The notes beneath the pieces were generated by a model, which did no database searches, was not told the origin of the DNA, and saw nothing but the letters and a program-made list of their open reading frames with translations. A stretch of DNA of 5,068 bases from Gallionella sp. (GTDB taxonomy: Bacteria; Pseudomonadota; Gammaproteobacteria; Burkholderiales; Gallionellaceae), in contig SCPW01000033.1 of assembly GCA_004298605.1 (NCBI GenBank), forward strand, positions 1-5,068. Direction: 5' to 3'. Both the position numbers and the translations under genes were made by a program. Below, one piece after another: positions 1 through 5,068 of this stretch; position 1 is the stretch's first letter, and each line of letters opens with the position of its first letter.

Positions 1-1
1 C

Positions 2-298
2 CAATCACCCGGCAGTATCGAAGCGTACACGCAACAACAGGCGGCCATCCTGGCCTCCGCCAGCCGTCTGCTGAAGAAGGGCGGGCGTCTCGTGTACGCG
101 ACTTGCAGCATCCTGCCGGAAGAAAACCAGCTCATCGTGCAGGCCTTCCTGGCCGCGCATCCCGATTTCGTGCTGCGCCCGTCCGGCGAAATATTGCGGC
201 AGCAAAAAATCGCGCTGGAAACGGGTGATTATCTGGAACTGCGCCCGCACCTGCATGGCACGGACGGGTTTTTCGCGGCGGTGCTGGAGCGGGTTTAG
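2..298 (+). CDS. RsmB/NOP-family RNA (cytosine-5) methyltransferase, C-terminal fragment
   Basis: This is the last 98 codons of a gene that begins before the window; the frame is open from base 2 to a TAG at 296-298. The fragment has the end of a Rossmann-type SAM-dependent methyltransferase: a helix ending LLKKGG, then the strand and motif VI LVYATCSILPEEN. In this family the TCS cysteine (codon 104-106) is the nucleophile that attacks C6 of the target cytosine. The tail HGTDGFFAAVLERV is the usual last strand of the family. The likely substrate is 16S rRNA, acting in the cytoplasm. The SAM-binding motifs and the N-terminal NusB-like domain of RsmB, if present, are outside the window, so RsmB itself cannot be told from a related paralogue and no symbol is given. 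The gene converges on ssb. Confidence 0.9.
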   Translation, partial: QSPGSIEAYTQQQAAILASASRLLKKGGRLVYATCSILPEENQLIVQAFLAAHPDFVLRPSGEILRQQKIALETGDYLELRPHLHGTDGFFAAVLERV

Positions 299-334
299 AG
301 CTCCAATTCGCAATAGAAACATAAGCAGTTTTTA

Positions 335-361
335 TGTAGGGTGGGTTACGCCCACCCTACA
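335..361. repeat. Perfect 11-bp palindromic hairpin between convergent genes
   Basis: Arms TGTAGGGTGGG (335-345) and CCCACCCTACA (351-361) are exact reverse complements around a TTACG loop. The hairpin lies between the converging methyltransferase and ssb genes, 14 bases from the ssb stop, where a shared terminator is expected. However, neither strand has a U-tract directly after the stem: on the + strand T6 comes only at 371-376, and on the minus strand the stem is followed by TAAAAACTG. It is therefore a stem-loop that may end or protect both transcripts rather than a textbook intrinsic terminator. The core resembles short palindromes that I recall as dispersed repeats in many bacterial genomes; one copy cannot prove this. 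Confidence 0.7.
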
Positions 362-374
362 AACTCCCGCTTTT

Positions 375-842
375 TTAGAACGGAATATCGTCATCAAAGT
401 TGTCGAAACTGCTCTTGGCCGACGGTGCGGGTTTGGCGGGCGCTGCGGTGCTGTTGGATGAAGAGGCTGCCGGCTTGTTCTCCACCACCTCGAAACTGCC
501 GCTGCCGGACGATTTGCCGCCCAGCATTTGCATCCGGTCTGCCACGATCTCGGTGGTGTAGCGATCCTGCCCGTCCTTATCCTGCCACTTACGTGTTTGG
601 ATGCGGCCCTCAACGTAAATCTGCGAACCTTTTTTCAGGTACTCCCCGACAACCTCGGCCTGCCGGCCAAAGAACGAAACACGATGCCACTCTGTTTTTT
701 CCTGCTTCTCGCCGCTCTTGTCTTTCCATGTATCGGTGGTCGCCAAGGTGATATTTGCGATTGCTTCGCCACTTGGCATATACCTCACCTCAGGGTCTTT
801 CCCGAGATTTCCTATCAGAATTGCCTTATTCACTGATGCCAT
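375..842 (-). CDS. ssb: Single-stranded DNA-binding protein SSB
   Basis: This 155-residue protein coats single-stranded DNA in replication, recombination and repair, normally as a homotetramer. Residues 1 to about 108 form the OB fold and match E. coli SSB closely ([45 protein letters not shown]). The DNA-stacking aromatics of E. coli (W40, W54, F60, W88) correspond to W39, W52, F58 and W86. Residues about 109-145 are a flexible Gly/Ser/Ala/Pro linker, shorter than in E. coli (178 aa in total). The C-terminus DDDIPF is the conserved acidic tip that recruits partner proteins. The ATG start (840-842) has a strong Shine-Dalgarno six bases upstream. The start lies one base after the yajR stop, so the two are probably co-transcribed and translationally coupled. 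I see no convincing promoter inside the end of yajR, but a separate one is not excluded. Confidence 0.97.
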   Translation of the reverse strand: MASVNKAILIGNLGKDPEVRYMPSGEAIANITLATTDTWKDKSGEKQEKTEWHRVSFFGRQAEVVGEYLKKGSQIYVEGRIQTRKWQDKDGQDRYTTEIVADRMQMLGGKSSGSGSFEVVENKPAASSSNSTAAPAKPAPSAKSSFDNFDDDIPF

Positions 843-843
843 G

Positions 844-2202
844 TCATGCTCCTTTCATAACGAGTTGTTCTACCGCTGCTTCATCAAATTCCTGCGTATC
901 CACTTTGAGGCAGGCCATGCGCTCTGCTGCCACCACCATCACTTCTCGCACCCCGATCAGTTGCGAGAGACGTTGCCGCAATTCGAGCGCGGCGGCATCA
1001 TTCAATTCCGGCAAGTGGTACATCTTGGTGCGCACCGTAGCCGGGGACTGCATGCCGGATGCCACCACCAGCCAAATCAGCAACAGCACGGCGCTGAATA
1101 CGAACACCGCATCGCCGCCGACATACTGCATCAACGCGCCGCCGACCGTTGCGCCGAAAAATGCACCGAGAAACTGCACGCTGCTATACACGCCCATTGC
1201 CGTGCCTCTGGCCGACAGTGGCGCAACGATGCTGATCAGCGAAGGCAGCTTGGCTTCCAGCACGTTAAACGCGGTGAAGAATACCAGCAATGCGGCGGCC
1301 ACGCCCCACACGCTGTGTTGCGCGAACAGCAGCATGATTTGCGAAACCATCGCCAGCGCGATCGATAGCAGAAACACCGGTTTCATTTTGCCTTTTTTTC
1401 CGGCGAGGATAAAAAATGGCAGCATCAGCACAACGGACAGCACCAATACCGGCAGATAAATTTTCCAATGCTGCGACACGTCCAGGCCGTCCGACTTGAG
1501 CAGGAACGGCACGCGCAGAAATACCGACATCAGGATCGCATGCACCGCGAAAATACCGAAATCGAGGCGCAGCAGATCCTTGTTGCGCAGCACTTCGCCG
1601 AAGCGTCTGACATTGGGTTCAGCATCGCTGTGAAAGCGCGTGATTACCGGGTCGGGAATCACCAGGCGCACCACCAGCAAGGCCAGCAAGGCCAGCACGC
1701 CGGTCATCGCAAAGATGCCCGGCACACCGAGCAGGTTGTTGAGGAACGGCGACAAAACCAGCGACAGCGAAAACGTAGCGCCGATGGTCATGCCGATCAG
1801 CGCCATCGCCTTGGTGCGCACCTCTTCGCGGGTCAGATCGGCGGCCAGCGCCATCACGGCGGCGTTGATCGCGCCCGCGCCCTGGATGGCGCGACCGATG
1901 ATGACCCAATAAATGTTATCCGCCGAGGCGGCGATAAAGCTCCCCAGCCCGAACAGCAACAAACCGCCATAAATAATCGGTTTGCGCCCGTAGCGGTCGG
2001 ACATCCAGCCGGCCGGGATTTGCAAAATGGCCTGGGTCAGCCCGTAAGCCCCCAGCGCGACGCCGATCAGCAAATGGCTTTCGCCGCCCGGCAGGTGTTC
2101 CGCATACAGCGCGAAAACCGGCAGGATGATGAACAGCCCCAGCATACGCAGGCCATAAATGCTGGCCAAGCCAACACTGGCGCGGCGTTCGGTCGCGGTC
2201 AT
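844..2202 (-). CDS. yajR: YajR-family MFS transporter with C-terminal YAM domain
   Basis: This inner-membrane major facilitator protein has 452 residues from the chosen start, close to E. coli YajR in length. Visible landmarks are an opening [18 protein letters not shown] like E. coli YajR, motif [12 protein letters not shown] (residues 65-75) in the loop after TM2, [10 protein letters not shown] (103-112) in TM4, and [15 protein letters not shown] (123-137). Hydrophobic segments consistent with 12 helices run to about residue 385. Residues about 389-452 are a soluble tail with a beta-alpha-beta-beta-alpha-beta pattern ([14 protein letters not shown]), equivalent to the ferredoxin-like YAM domain of E. 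coli YajR. It resembles a heavy-metal-associated domain but has no CxxC. The substrate is unknown; proton-driven efflux is inferred from the family. The frame is open to 2289. ATG 2200-2202 is preferred because it matches the E. coli N-terminus. ATG 2221-2223 is possible; those at 2278-2280 and 2287-2289 lie upstream of the candidate promoter. None has a good Shine-Dalgarno. ssb follows after one base. Confidence 0.9.
   Translation of the reverse strand: MTATERRASVGLASIYGLRMLGLFIILPVFALYAEHLPGGESHLLIGVALGAYGLTQAILQIPAGWMSDRYGRKPIIYGGLLLFGLGSFIAASADNIYWVIIGRAIQGAGAINAAVMALAADLTREEVRTKAMALIGMTIGATFSLSLVLSPFLNNLLGVPGIFAMTGVLALLALLVVRLVIPDPVITRFHSDAEPNVRRFGEVLRNKDLLRLDFGIFAVHAILMSVFLRVPFLLKSDGLDVSQHWKIYLPVLVLSVVLMLPFFILAGKKGKMKPVFLLSIALAMVSQIMLLFAQHSVWGVAAALLVFFTAFNVLEAKLPSLISIVAPLSARGTAMGVYSSVQFLGAFFGATVGGALMQYVGGDAVFVFSAVLLLIWLVVASGMQSPATVRTKMYHLPELNDAAALELRQRLSQLIGVREVMVVAAERMACLKVDTQEFDEAAVEQLVMKGA
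849..855 (-). promoter_or_regulatory. Shine-Dalgarno of ssb, inside the end of yajR
   Basis: On the minus strand AAAGGAG lies six bases before the ssb ATG and within the last codons of yajR. Ribosomes finishing yajR at TGA (844-846) therefore stop on top of the ssb initiation site, which suggests translational coupling. The site also fixes the ssb start. Confidence 0.85.
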
Positions 2203-2376
2203 GGAATTGCTTGCAGGGTGCATGAGTTGATTTCGAAAGGCTGAAAAAGTCGCGCATTTTAGCAGGTCGCCGCAGCTCATAGTAACCATGCAGCACGTGG
2301 CGGATCGGATGGCGCATCGTGACGGGCAGAAATTCGGCCATGTTGCCTTTTATTTGCTTCATTTCTCCGTCTCCTT
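2203..2376 (-). other. yajR upstream region with strong Shine-Dalgarno and out-of-frame ORF
   Basis: On the minus strand AAGGAG (2371-2376) lies eight bases before an ATG at 2360-2362, a better initiation signal than any yajR start has. The ORF begins MKQIKGNMAEFLPVTMRHP, is in a different frame from yajR, and runs without a stop to 1916, overlapping the first 290 bases or so of yajR. About 53 codons lie upstream of the yajR start; the rest has the Arg/Gly/Ala-rich look of a shadow of yajR. I do not recognise the N-terminal part. It may be a leader ORF that modulates yajR translation, the start of a decayed gene, or a chance match. No product is claimed. Confidence 0.3.
2256..2264 (-). promoter_or_regulatory. 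Candidate extended -10 promoter for yajR-ssb
   Basis: The minus strand reads TGCTAAAAT, an extended -10 (TGn followed by TAAAAT). No good -35 hexamer is visible at 16-18 bases, as is usual for extended -10 promoters. Transcription would start near 2249, leaving a leader of about 26 nt to ATG 2223 or 47 nt to ATG 2202. This argues against the starts at 2280 and 2289. Confidence 0.5.
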
Positions 2377-2401
2377 AACTTGGAATTAAACCGCAGTTAA
2401 G
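2374..2401. promoter_or_regulatory. 7-bp inverted repeat over the strong Shine-Dalgarno
   Basis: CTTAACT (2374-2380) and AGTTAAG (2395-2401) are exact reverse complements separated by 14 bases, so the half-sites are centred 21 bp apart, about two helical turns. One half-site overlaps the AAGGAG at 2371-2376. It could be a dimer-bound operator or an RNA stem that hides the Shine-Dalgarno. The arms are short and AT-rich, so chance is possible. Confidence 0.3.
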
Positions 2402-2427
2402 AAATACGTTTTTCAGGGGCAAGGCCA

Positions 2428-2463
2428 CAATAAAAAAACCAGCCGAGGCTGGTTTTTTTATTG
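2428..2463 (-). terminator. Strong intrinsic terminator after the 31-aa ORF (probably bidirectional)
   Basis: The arms 2428-2443 and 2448-2463 are perfect 16-base reverse complements with a four-base CGAG loop. The GC core CCAGC/GCTGG is flanked by A7 on one side and T7 on the other, so both strands read as a stem followed by seven U. On the minus strand it begins 15 bases after the TGA of the small ORF at 2479-2574, exactly where that gene's terminator should be. No + strand gene ends here. It also separates the small gene from the yajR-ssb unit downstream. Confidence 0.92.
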
Positions 2464-2478
2464 GTCGCTTCCGTTGTT

Positions 2479-2574
2479 TCAGTTGCTGCCGATCAATTGC
2501 TTCAGCGACCACACGGAAAACACAACTGCTCCCACCATGGTACCGATTGATGCGATGTCTGCGATGATTGCCAT
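2479..2574 (-). CDS. Putative 31-residue single-pass membrane protein
   Basis: A short ORF runs from ATG (2572-2574) to TGA (2479-2481). Residues about 3-22 are one hydrophobic segment suited to a transmembrane helix, with Asp6 near its N-end, a small-residue face A8-G11-G15 that includes a GxxxG motif (G11 to G15), and Trp22 at the far border. The tail SLKQLIGSN carries a single Lys (K25). The case for a real gene is the context: a GGGGAG Shine-Dalgarno six bases upstream, a candidate promoter at 2632-2659, and a strong terminator 15 bases downstream, in a spacer with no other gene. I do not recognise the family. It does not look like CydX. It could be a small subunit or regulator of a membrane complex, or a type I toxin-like peptide, although I see no antisense RNA promoter. 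No function is assigned. Confidence 0.7.
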   Translation of the reverse strand: MAIIADIASIGTMVGAVVFSVWSLKQLIGSN

Positions 2575-2580
2575 TTTTTT

Positions 2581-2586
2581 CTCCCC
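2581..2586 (-). promoter_or_regulatory. Shine-Dalgarno of the 31-aa ORF
   Basis: On the minus strand GGGGAG is followed by six A and then the ATG at 2572-2574. The sequence and spacing are near ideal and are a main reason to accept this very short ORF as translated. Confidence 0.75.
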
Positions 2587-2631
2587 AAAAAGACCCTGGA
2601 TTGGATACCCTGAAAAAGCCCAGCGAGGCGA

Positions 2632-2659
2632 ATCGTAGCACAATTTTTTGCGCGAGCAA
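2632..2659 (-). promoter_or_regulatory. Candidate sigma-70 promoter of the 31-aa ORF
   Basis: On the minus strand TTGCTC (-35, 2654-2659) is followed after 16 bases by TACGAT (-10, 2632-2637), with TGC directly upstream of the -10 giving an extended -10. Transcription would begin near 2625 and leave a leader of about 50 nt before the ATG. The -35 touches that of the opposing miaB promoter. Confidence 0.55.
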
Positions 2660-2676
2660 GCGCTTTTCGATAGAAT
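2648..2676 (+). promoter_or_regulatory. Candidate sigma-70 promoter of the miaB operon
   Basis: TTGCGC (-35, 2648-2653) and TAGAAT (-10, 2671-2676) are separated by 17 bases; the -10 matches the consensus in five of six positions. Transcription would start near 2683, about 96 bases before the GTG chosen for miaB. The region between the -10 and the start codon holds no other gene. Confidence 0.55.
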
Positions 2677-2778
2677 CTTACATGACTTTTTTGCTCGGGT
2701 TTGAGCATAAATTCAGTCTGTTATTTCTCCCTCCACATTTTCCGGAACCGACGGAAGTTACCCAAACAGCGTTTCAGC

Positions 2779-4158
2779 GTGACTAAAAAAATTCATATCA
2801 ACAGCGGAAAAACTCCTATCAAAACCGGCGGAAAGCTTTATATCAAAACTTACGGCTGCCAGATGAACGAGTACGACTCGGACAAAATGGCCGATGTGCT
2901 GCGCGCCTGCGAGGGGATGGAGCAGACCGGCAAGCCGGAAGAAGCCGATGTCATCCTGTTCAATACCTGTTCGATCCGCGAGAAGGCGGAGGAGAAAGTA
3001 TTTTCCGATCTGGGGCGGGTGCGCCCGCTGAAGCTGGCCAAGCCGGATTTGCTGATCGGCGTGGGCGGCTGCGTCGCCAGCCAGGAAGGCGACGCGATCG
3101 TGAAGCGCGCGCCATATGTGGATGTGGTGTTCGGCCCGCAGACTTTGCACCGGCTGCCGCAGATGTTGCAGGCGCGCCGCGATACCGGGCGCCCGCAGGT
3201 GGACATCAGTTTTCCCGAGATCGAAAAATTCGATCACCTGCCCGCGCCGCAGGCCACCTCCGGCTCCGCTTTTGTTTCCATCATGGAAGGTTGCAGCAAA
3301 TATTGCACCTATTGCGTGGTGCCTTACACGCGCGGCGAGGAGGTATCGCGCCCGTTGGCCGATGTGATCCGCGATGTGCGGGAGCTGGTCGCGCAAGGCG
3401 TGAAAGAAATCACCCTGATCGGCCAGAACGTGAATGCCTACCTCGGTGAAGGCGACGACGGCGACACGGTGGATTTTGCCTATCTGCTGCAAACTGTCGC
3501 GGCGCTGGAGGGGGTGGAACGGATACGCTACACCACCTCGCACCCCAAGGAAATGACGCAACGCCTGATCGACATGTATGCGACTACGCCCAAGCTGGTC
3601 AGCCATTTGCACTTGCCGGTGCAGTCCGGTTCGGATCGCATTTTGGCGGCGATGAAGCGCGGCCACACCGTGCTGGAATACAAATCCATCATCCGCAGGG
3701 TGCGCGCGGCGCGCCCCGATATTTGCATCACCTCGGATTTCATCGTCGGTTTTCCCGGTGAAACCGAACAGGATTTTGAAGCGACCATGAAGCTGATCGA
3801 CGAGATCGGCTTCGACAACAGCTTCAGCTACCTGTACAGCCCGCGCCCCGGCACACCGGCCGCCGAACTGCACGACGACACGCCGCAGGAAGTGAAGGCG
3901 GCGCGCTTGAAGCGTTTGCAGGATCGCATCATGGAACAGGAAGACGGTGTGGCGCAGACCATGCTCGGCACAACGCAGCGCGTGCTGGTGGAAGGCGTAT
4001 CGAAAAAAGATGTGCGCGAACTGGCCGGGCGCACCGGCAACAACCGCGTGGTGAATTTCCTCGGCTCGCCCGGCATGATAGGCCGTTTTGTCGAGGTGAA
4101 AATTACCCGAGTGGTGCGGCACACGCTGCGCGGCGAACTGGCATCGGGCGTATCCTGA
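2779..4158 (+). CDS. miaB: tRNA-2-methylthio-N6-dimethylallyladenosine synthase MiaB
   Basis: MiaB is a radical-SAM iron-sulfur enzyme that adds a methylthio group to N6-isopentenyladenosine at position 37 of tRNAs reading UNN codons. From GTG 2779 the protein has 459 residues. The N-terminal MTTase domain carries the auxiliary cluster cysteines C27 (YGCQMN), C64 (NTCSIRE) and C98 (GGCVASQ). The radical-SAM motif is C172-S-K-Y-C176-T-Y-C179. The C-terminal TRAM domain, which binds tRNA, spans about 394-455. All six cysteines are exactly 15 residues later than in E. coli (12, 49, 83, 157, 161, 164), so the only offset is a short N-terminal insert. GTG is chosen because VTKKIHI aligns with the E. 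coli start MTKKLHI. The frame is open back to a TTG at 2701, but residues from there look unrelated. No strong Shine-Dalgarno precedes GTG. It heads the miaB-ybeY-corC operon. Confidence 0.97.
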   Translation: MTKKIHINSGKTPIKTGGKLYIKTYGCQMNEYDSDKMADVLRACEGMEQTGKPEEADVILFNTCSIREKAEEKVFSDLGRVRPLKLAKPDLLIGVGGCVASQEGDAIVKRAPYVDVVFGPQTLHRLPQMLQARRDTGRPQVDISFPEIEKFDHLPAPQATSGSAFVSIMEGCSKYCTYCVVPYTRGEEVSRPLADVIRDVRELVAQGVKEITLIGQNVNAYLGEGDDGDTVDFAYLLQTVAALEGVERIRYTTSHPKEMTQRLIDMYATTPKLVSHLHLPVQSGSDRILAAMKRGHTVLEYKSIIRRVRAARPDICITSDFIVGFPGETEQDFEATMKLIDEIGFDNSFSYLYSPRPGTPAAELHDDTPQEVKAARLKRLQDRIMEQEDGVAQTMLGTTQRVLVEGVSKKDVRELAGRTGNNRVVNFLGSPGMIGRFVEVKITRVVRHTLRGELASGVS

Positions 4159-4169
4159 ACCAAGAAACT

Positions 4170-4631
4170 ATGAGCACCATGAACAGCAAAAAACCGCATA
4201 AACTTTCCTTGTCCGTGCAATATGCCTGCGCTGCGCCGCTGATGCCGGCCCGCGCGCAATTGCGCCGCTGGATCAAGGCCGCGTTGCGGCGCGATGTGCG
4301 CATGACGTTGCGCATCGTGGATGAAGCCGAGGGGCGCGAGCTGAACAAGAATTATCGCGGCAAGGATTACGCCACCAACGTGCTGACTTTCGTCTATGAC
4401 GATGCGGGGCAACTGTCCGGTGATGTGGTCATTTGCGCGCCGGTCGTGGAGAAAGAAGCAGCCGCGCAGCACAAAGATTTGCTGGCGCATTACGCCCACC
4501 TCGCCATCCACGCCGCCCTGCATCTGCAAGGCTATGACCACGAAAATGACAGCGATGCCGCCGCGATGGAAGCATTGGAAACCGCACTAATGCTAAAATT
4601 GCGCTACCCCGACCCCTATCAAGCACACTAG
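4170..4631 (+). CDS. ybeY: Endoribonuclease YbeY (16S rRNA maturation)
   Basis: YbeY is a zinc-dependent endoribonuclease involved in 16S rRNA 3'-end maturation and ribosome quality control. The 153-residue length fits the family (E. coli about 155). Landmarks are NYRGKDYATNVLTF (61-74), GDVVIC (84-89), and the zinc motif HAALHLQGYDH with ligands H114, H118 and H124, followed by MEALE and the end YPDPYQAH. The residue after the first ligand is Ala115, where E. coli and, as I recall, most members have Gly. The gene starts 11 bases after the miaB stop. ATG 4170 is given; ATG 4179, three codons later, is equally possible because neither has a clear Shine-Dalgarno. In E. coli a phoH-like ATPase gene (ybeZ) lies between miaB and ybeY; here there is none. 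Confidence 0.96.
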   Translation: MSTMNSKKPHKLSLSVQYACAAPLMPARAQLRRWIKAALRRDVRMTLRIVDEAEGRELNKNYRGKDYATNVLTFVYDDAGQLSGDVVICAPVVEKEAAAQHKDLLAHYAHLAIHAALHLQGYDHENDSDAAAMEALETALMLKLRYPDPYQAH

Positions 4632-4639
4632 CATCACAC

Positions 4640-5068
4640 ATGGACGACTCAGAAAGTAGTAAACCCAGCCTGTTGGAACGTCTTTCCGCGCTGCTGCTGC
4701 GCGAACCGGAAGACCGCGAGCAGCTCGTCGAACTGCTGCATTCCGCCTACGAGCGCAACCTGCTGGATGCCGACGCGCTGGCCATGATGGAAGGCGTGAT
4801 GCAGGTTTCCGAACGCCAGGTGCGCGAAATCATGATTCCGCGCGCGCAAATGGATGTCATCGACATCGGCGAGCCGCCCGAAAAATTCATCCCTTTCGTC
4901 ATCGAAACCGCGCACTCGCGCTTTCCCGTGATCGACGGCGACAAGGACAACATCATCGGCATCCTGCTGGCGAAAGATTTGCTGCGCTATTACGCCGGAG
5001 AAGAGCTGGACGTGCGCGACATGCTGCGCCCGGCGGTGTTCGTGCCGGAATCCAAGCGCCTCAACGTG
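4640..5068 (+). CDS. corC: CorC/YbeX CBS-domain protein, N-terminal fragment
   Basis: The first 143 codons are present and the gene runs off the window. The protein was named for Mg2+/Co2+ efflux linked to CorA, and E. coli YbeX has also been tied to ribosome metabolism; it is a soluble CBS-domain protein. Residues 10-35 are an amphipathic leader (LLERLSALLLREPEDREQL). Residues 48-64 hold the typical MMEGVMQVSERQVREIM. The first CBS domain spans about 62-120 (IPRAQMDVIDI, SRFPVIDGDKDNIIGILLAKDLL), and the second begins near 124 (LDVRDMLRPAVFVPES). The transporter-associated (CorC_HlyC) domain expected at the C-terminus lies outside. The start is eight bases after the ybeY stop with no clear Shine-Dalgarno, which suggests coupled translation in the operon. 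In E. coli lnt follows; that cannot be seen here. Confidence 0.93.
   Translation, partial: MDDSESSKPSLLERLSALLLREPEDREQLVELLHSAYERNLLDADALAMMEGVMQVSERQVREIMIPRAQMDVIDIGEPPEKFIPFVIETAHSRFPVIDGDKDNIIGILLAKDLLRYYAGEELDVRDMLRPAVFVPESKRLNV

Noticed and set aside
718..1368. 216-codon open frame on the + strand across the ssb/yajR junction
   Set aside because: It is antisense to two well-supported genes, with His/Arg/Gln-rich low-information composition and no good Shine-Dalgarno noted.
1468..2244. 258-codon open frame on the + strand opposite yajR
   Set aside because: The product is rich in Gln, His and Arg and has no fold-like pattern; yajR on the other strand matches a known family along its whole length.
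2593..2612. ACCCTG repeated 14 bases apart in the small gene's leader
   Set aside because: Two six-base copies are too short to separate from chance, and there is no third copy.
2740..2756. Five-bp hairpin TTCCG/CGGAA in the miaB leader
   Set aside because: The stem is short, has no U-tract, and lies more than 20 bases from the GTG, so no regulatory role can be supported.
2701..2778. TTG start that would extend MiaB by 26 residues
   Set aside because: The added residues do not resemble MiaB, no Shine-Dalgarno precedes the TTG, and the GTG at 2779 aligns with the E. coli N-terminus.
2203..2778. Possible tRNA, riboswitch or CRISPR in the spacer
   Set aside because: No cloverleaf, no known riboswitch core and no regular repeat-spacer pattern could be found by eye; the hairpin at 2428-2463 is explained as a terminator.
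2758..4122. 454-codon open frame on the minus strand opposite miaB
   Set aside because: It mirrors miaB in GC-rich DNA, its product is rich in His, Arg and Ala with no recognisable domain, and miaB is certain from its motifs.
3828..4541. 237-codon minus-strand frame opposite the end of miaB and ybeY
   Set aside because: It crosses two confident genes of an operon on the other strand and resembles no family.

Overview
The window reads as an ordinary chromosomal segment of a Gram-negative proteobacterium. Moderately GC-rich coding DNA, proteins close to E. coli SSB, YajR, MiaB, YbeY and CorC, and a miaB-ybeY-corC series all point that way. The style of the proteins and the yajR-ssb pairing suggest a betaproteobacterium, perhaps of the Nitrosomonadales/Gallionellaceae type; that placement is inference from memory, not a search result.

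Left part (1-298): the C-terminal 98 residues of an RsmB/NOP-type RNA cytosine-5 methyltransferase on the + strand. It converges on a minus-strand pair, and the 76-base gap holds a perfect 11-bp hairpin that looks like a dispersed palindromic repeat.

Minus-strand unit (375-2202): yajR, an MFS transporter with a C-terminal ferredoxin-like (YAM) domain, followed after one base by ssb. An extended -10 promoter candidate lies just upstream of the preferred yajR start. Further upstream is a strong Shine-Dalgarno with an ATG that opens an ORF in another frame.

Middle (about 2363-2778): an AT-richer spacer that the long genes do not explain. On the minus strand it holds what looks like a complete small transcription unit: promoter, leader of about 50 nt, strong Shine-Dalgarno, a 31-codon ORF for a single-pass membrane peptide, and a very strong, nearly symmetrical terminator. 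Its promoter lies back to back with the likely miaB promoter. This is the best candidate for something undescribed here.

Right part (2779-5068): a tight + strand operon of miaB (tRNA methylthiotransferase), ybeY (rRNA maturation endoribonuclease) and the start of corC/ybeX (CBS-domain protein), with gaps of 11 and 8 bases. The phoH-like ATPase gene (ybeZ) that sits between miaB and ybeY in E. coli is missing. Together with the methyltransferase fragment, the flanks are mostly RNA modification and ribosome maturation genes. I see no mobile elements, CRISPR arrays, tRNA or rRNA genes.
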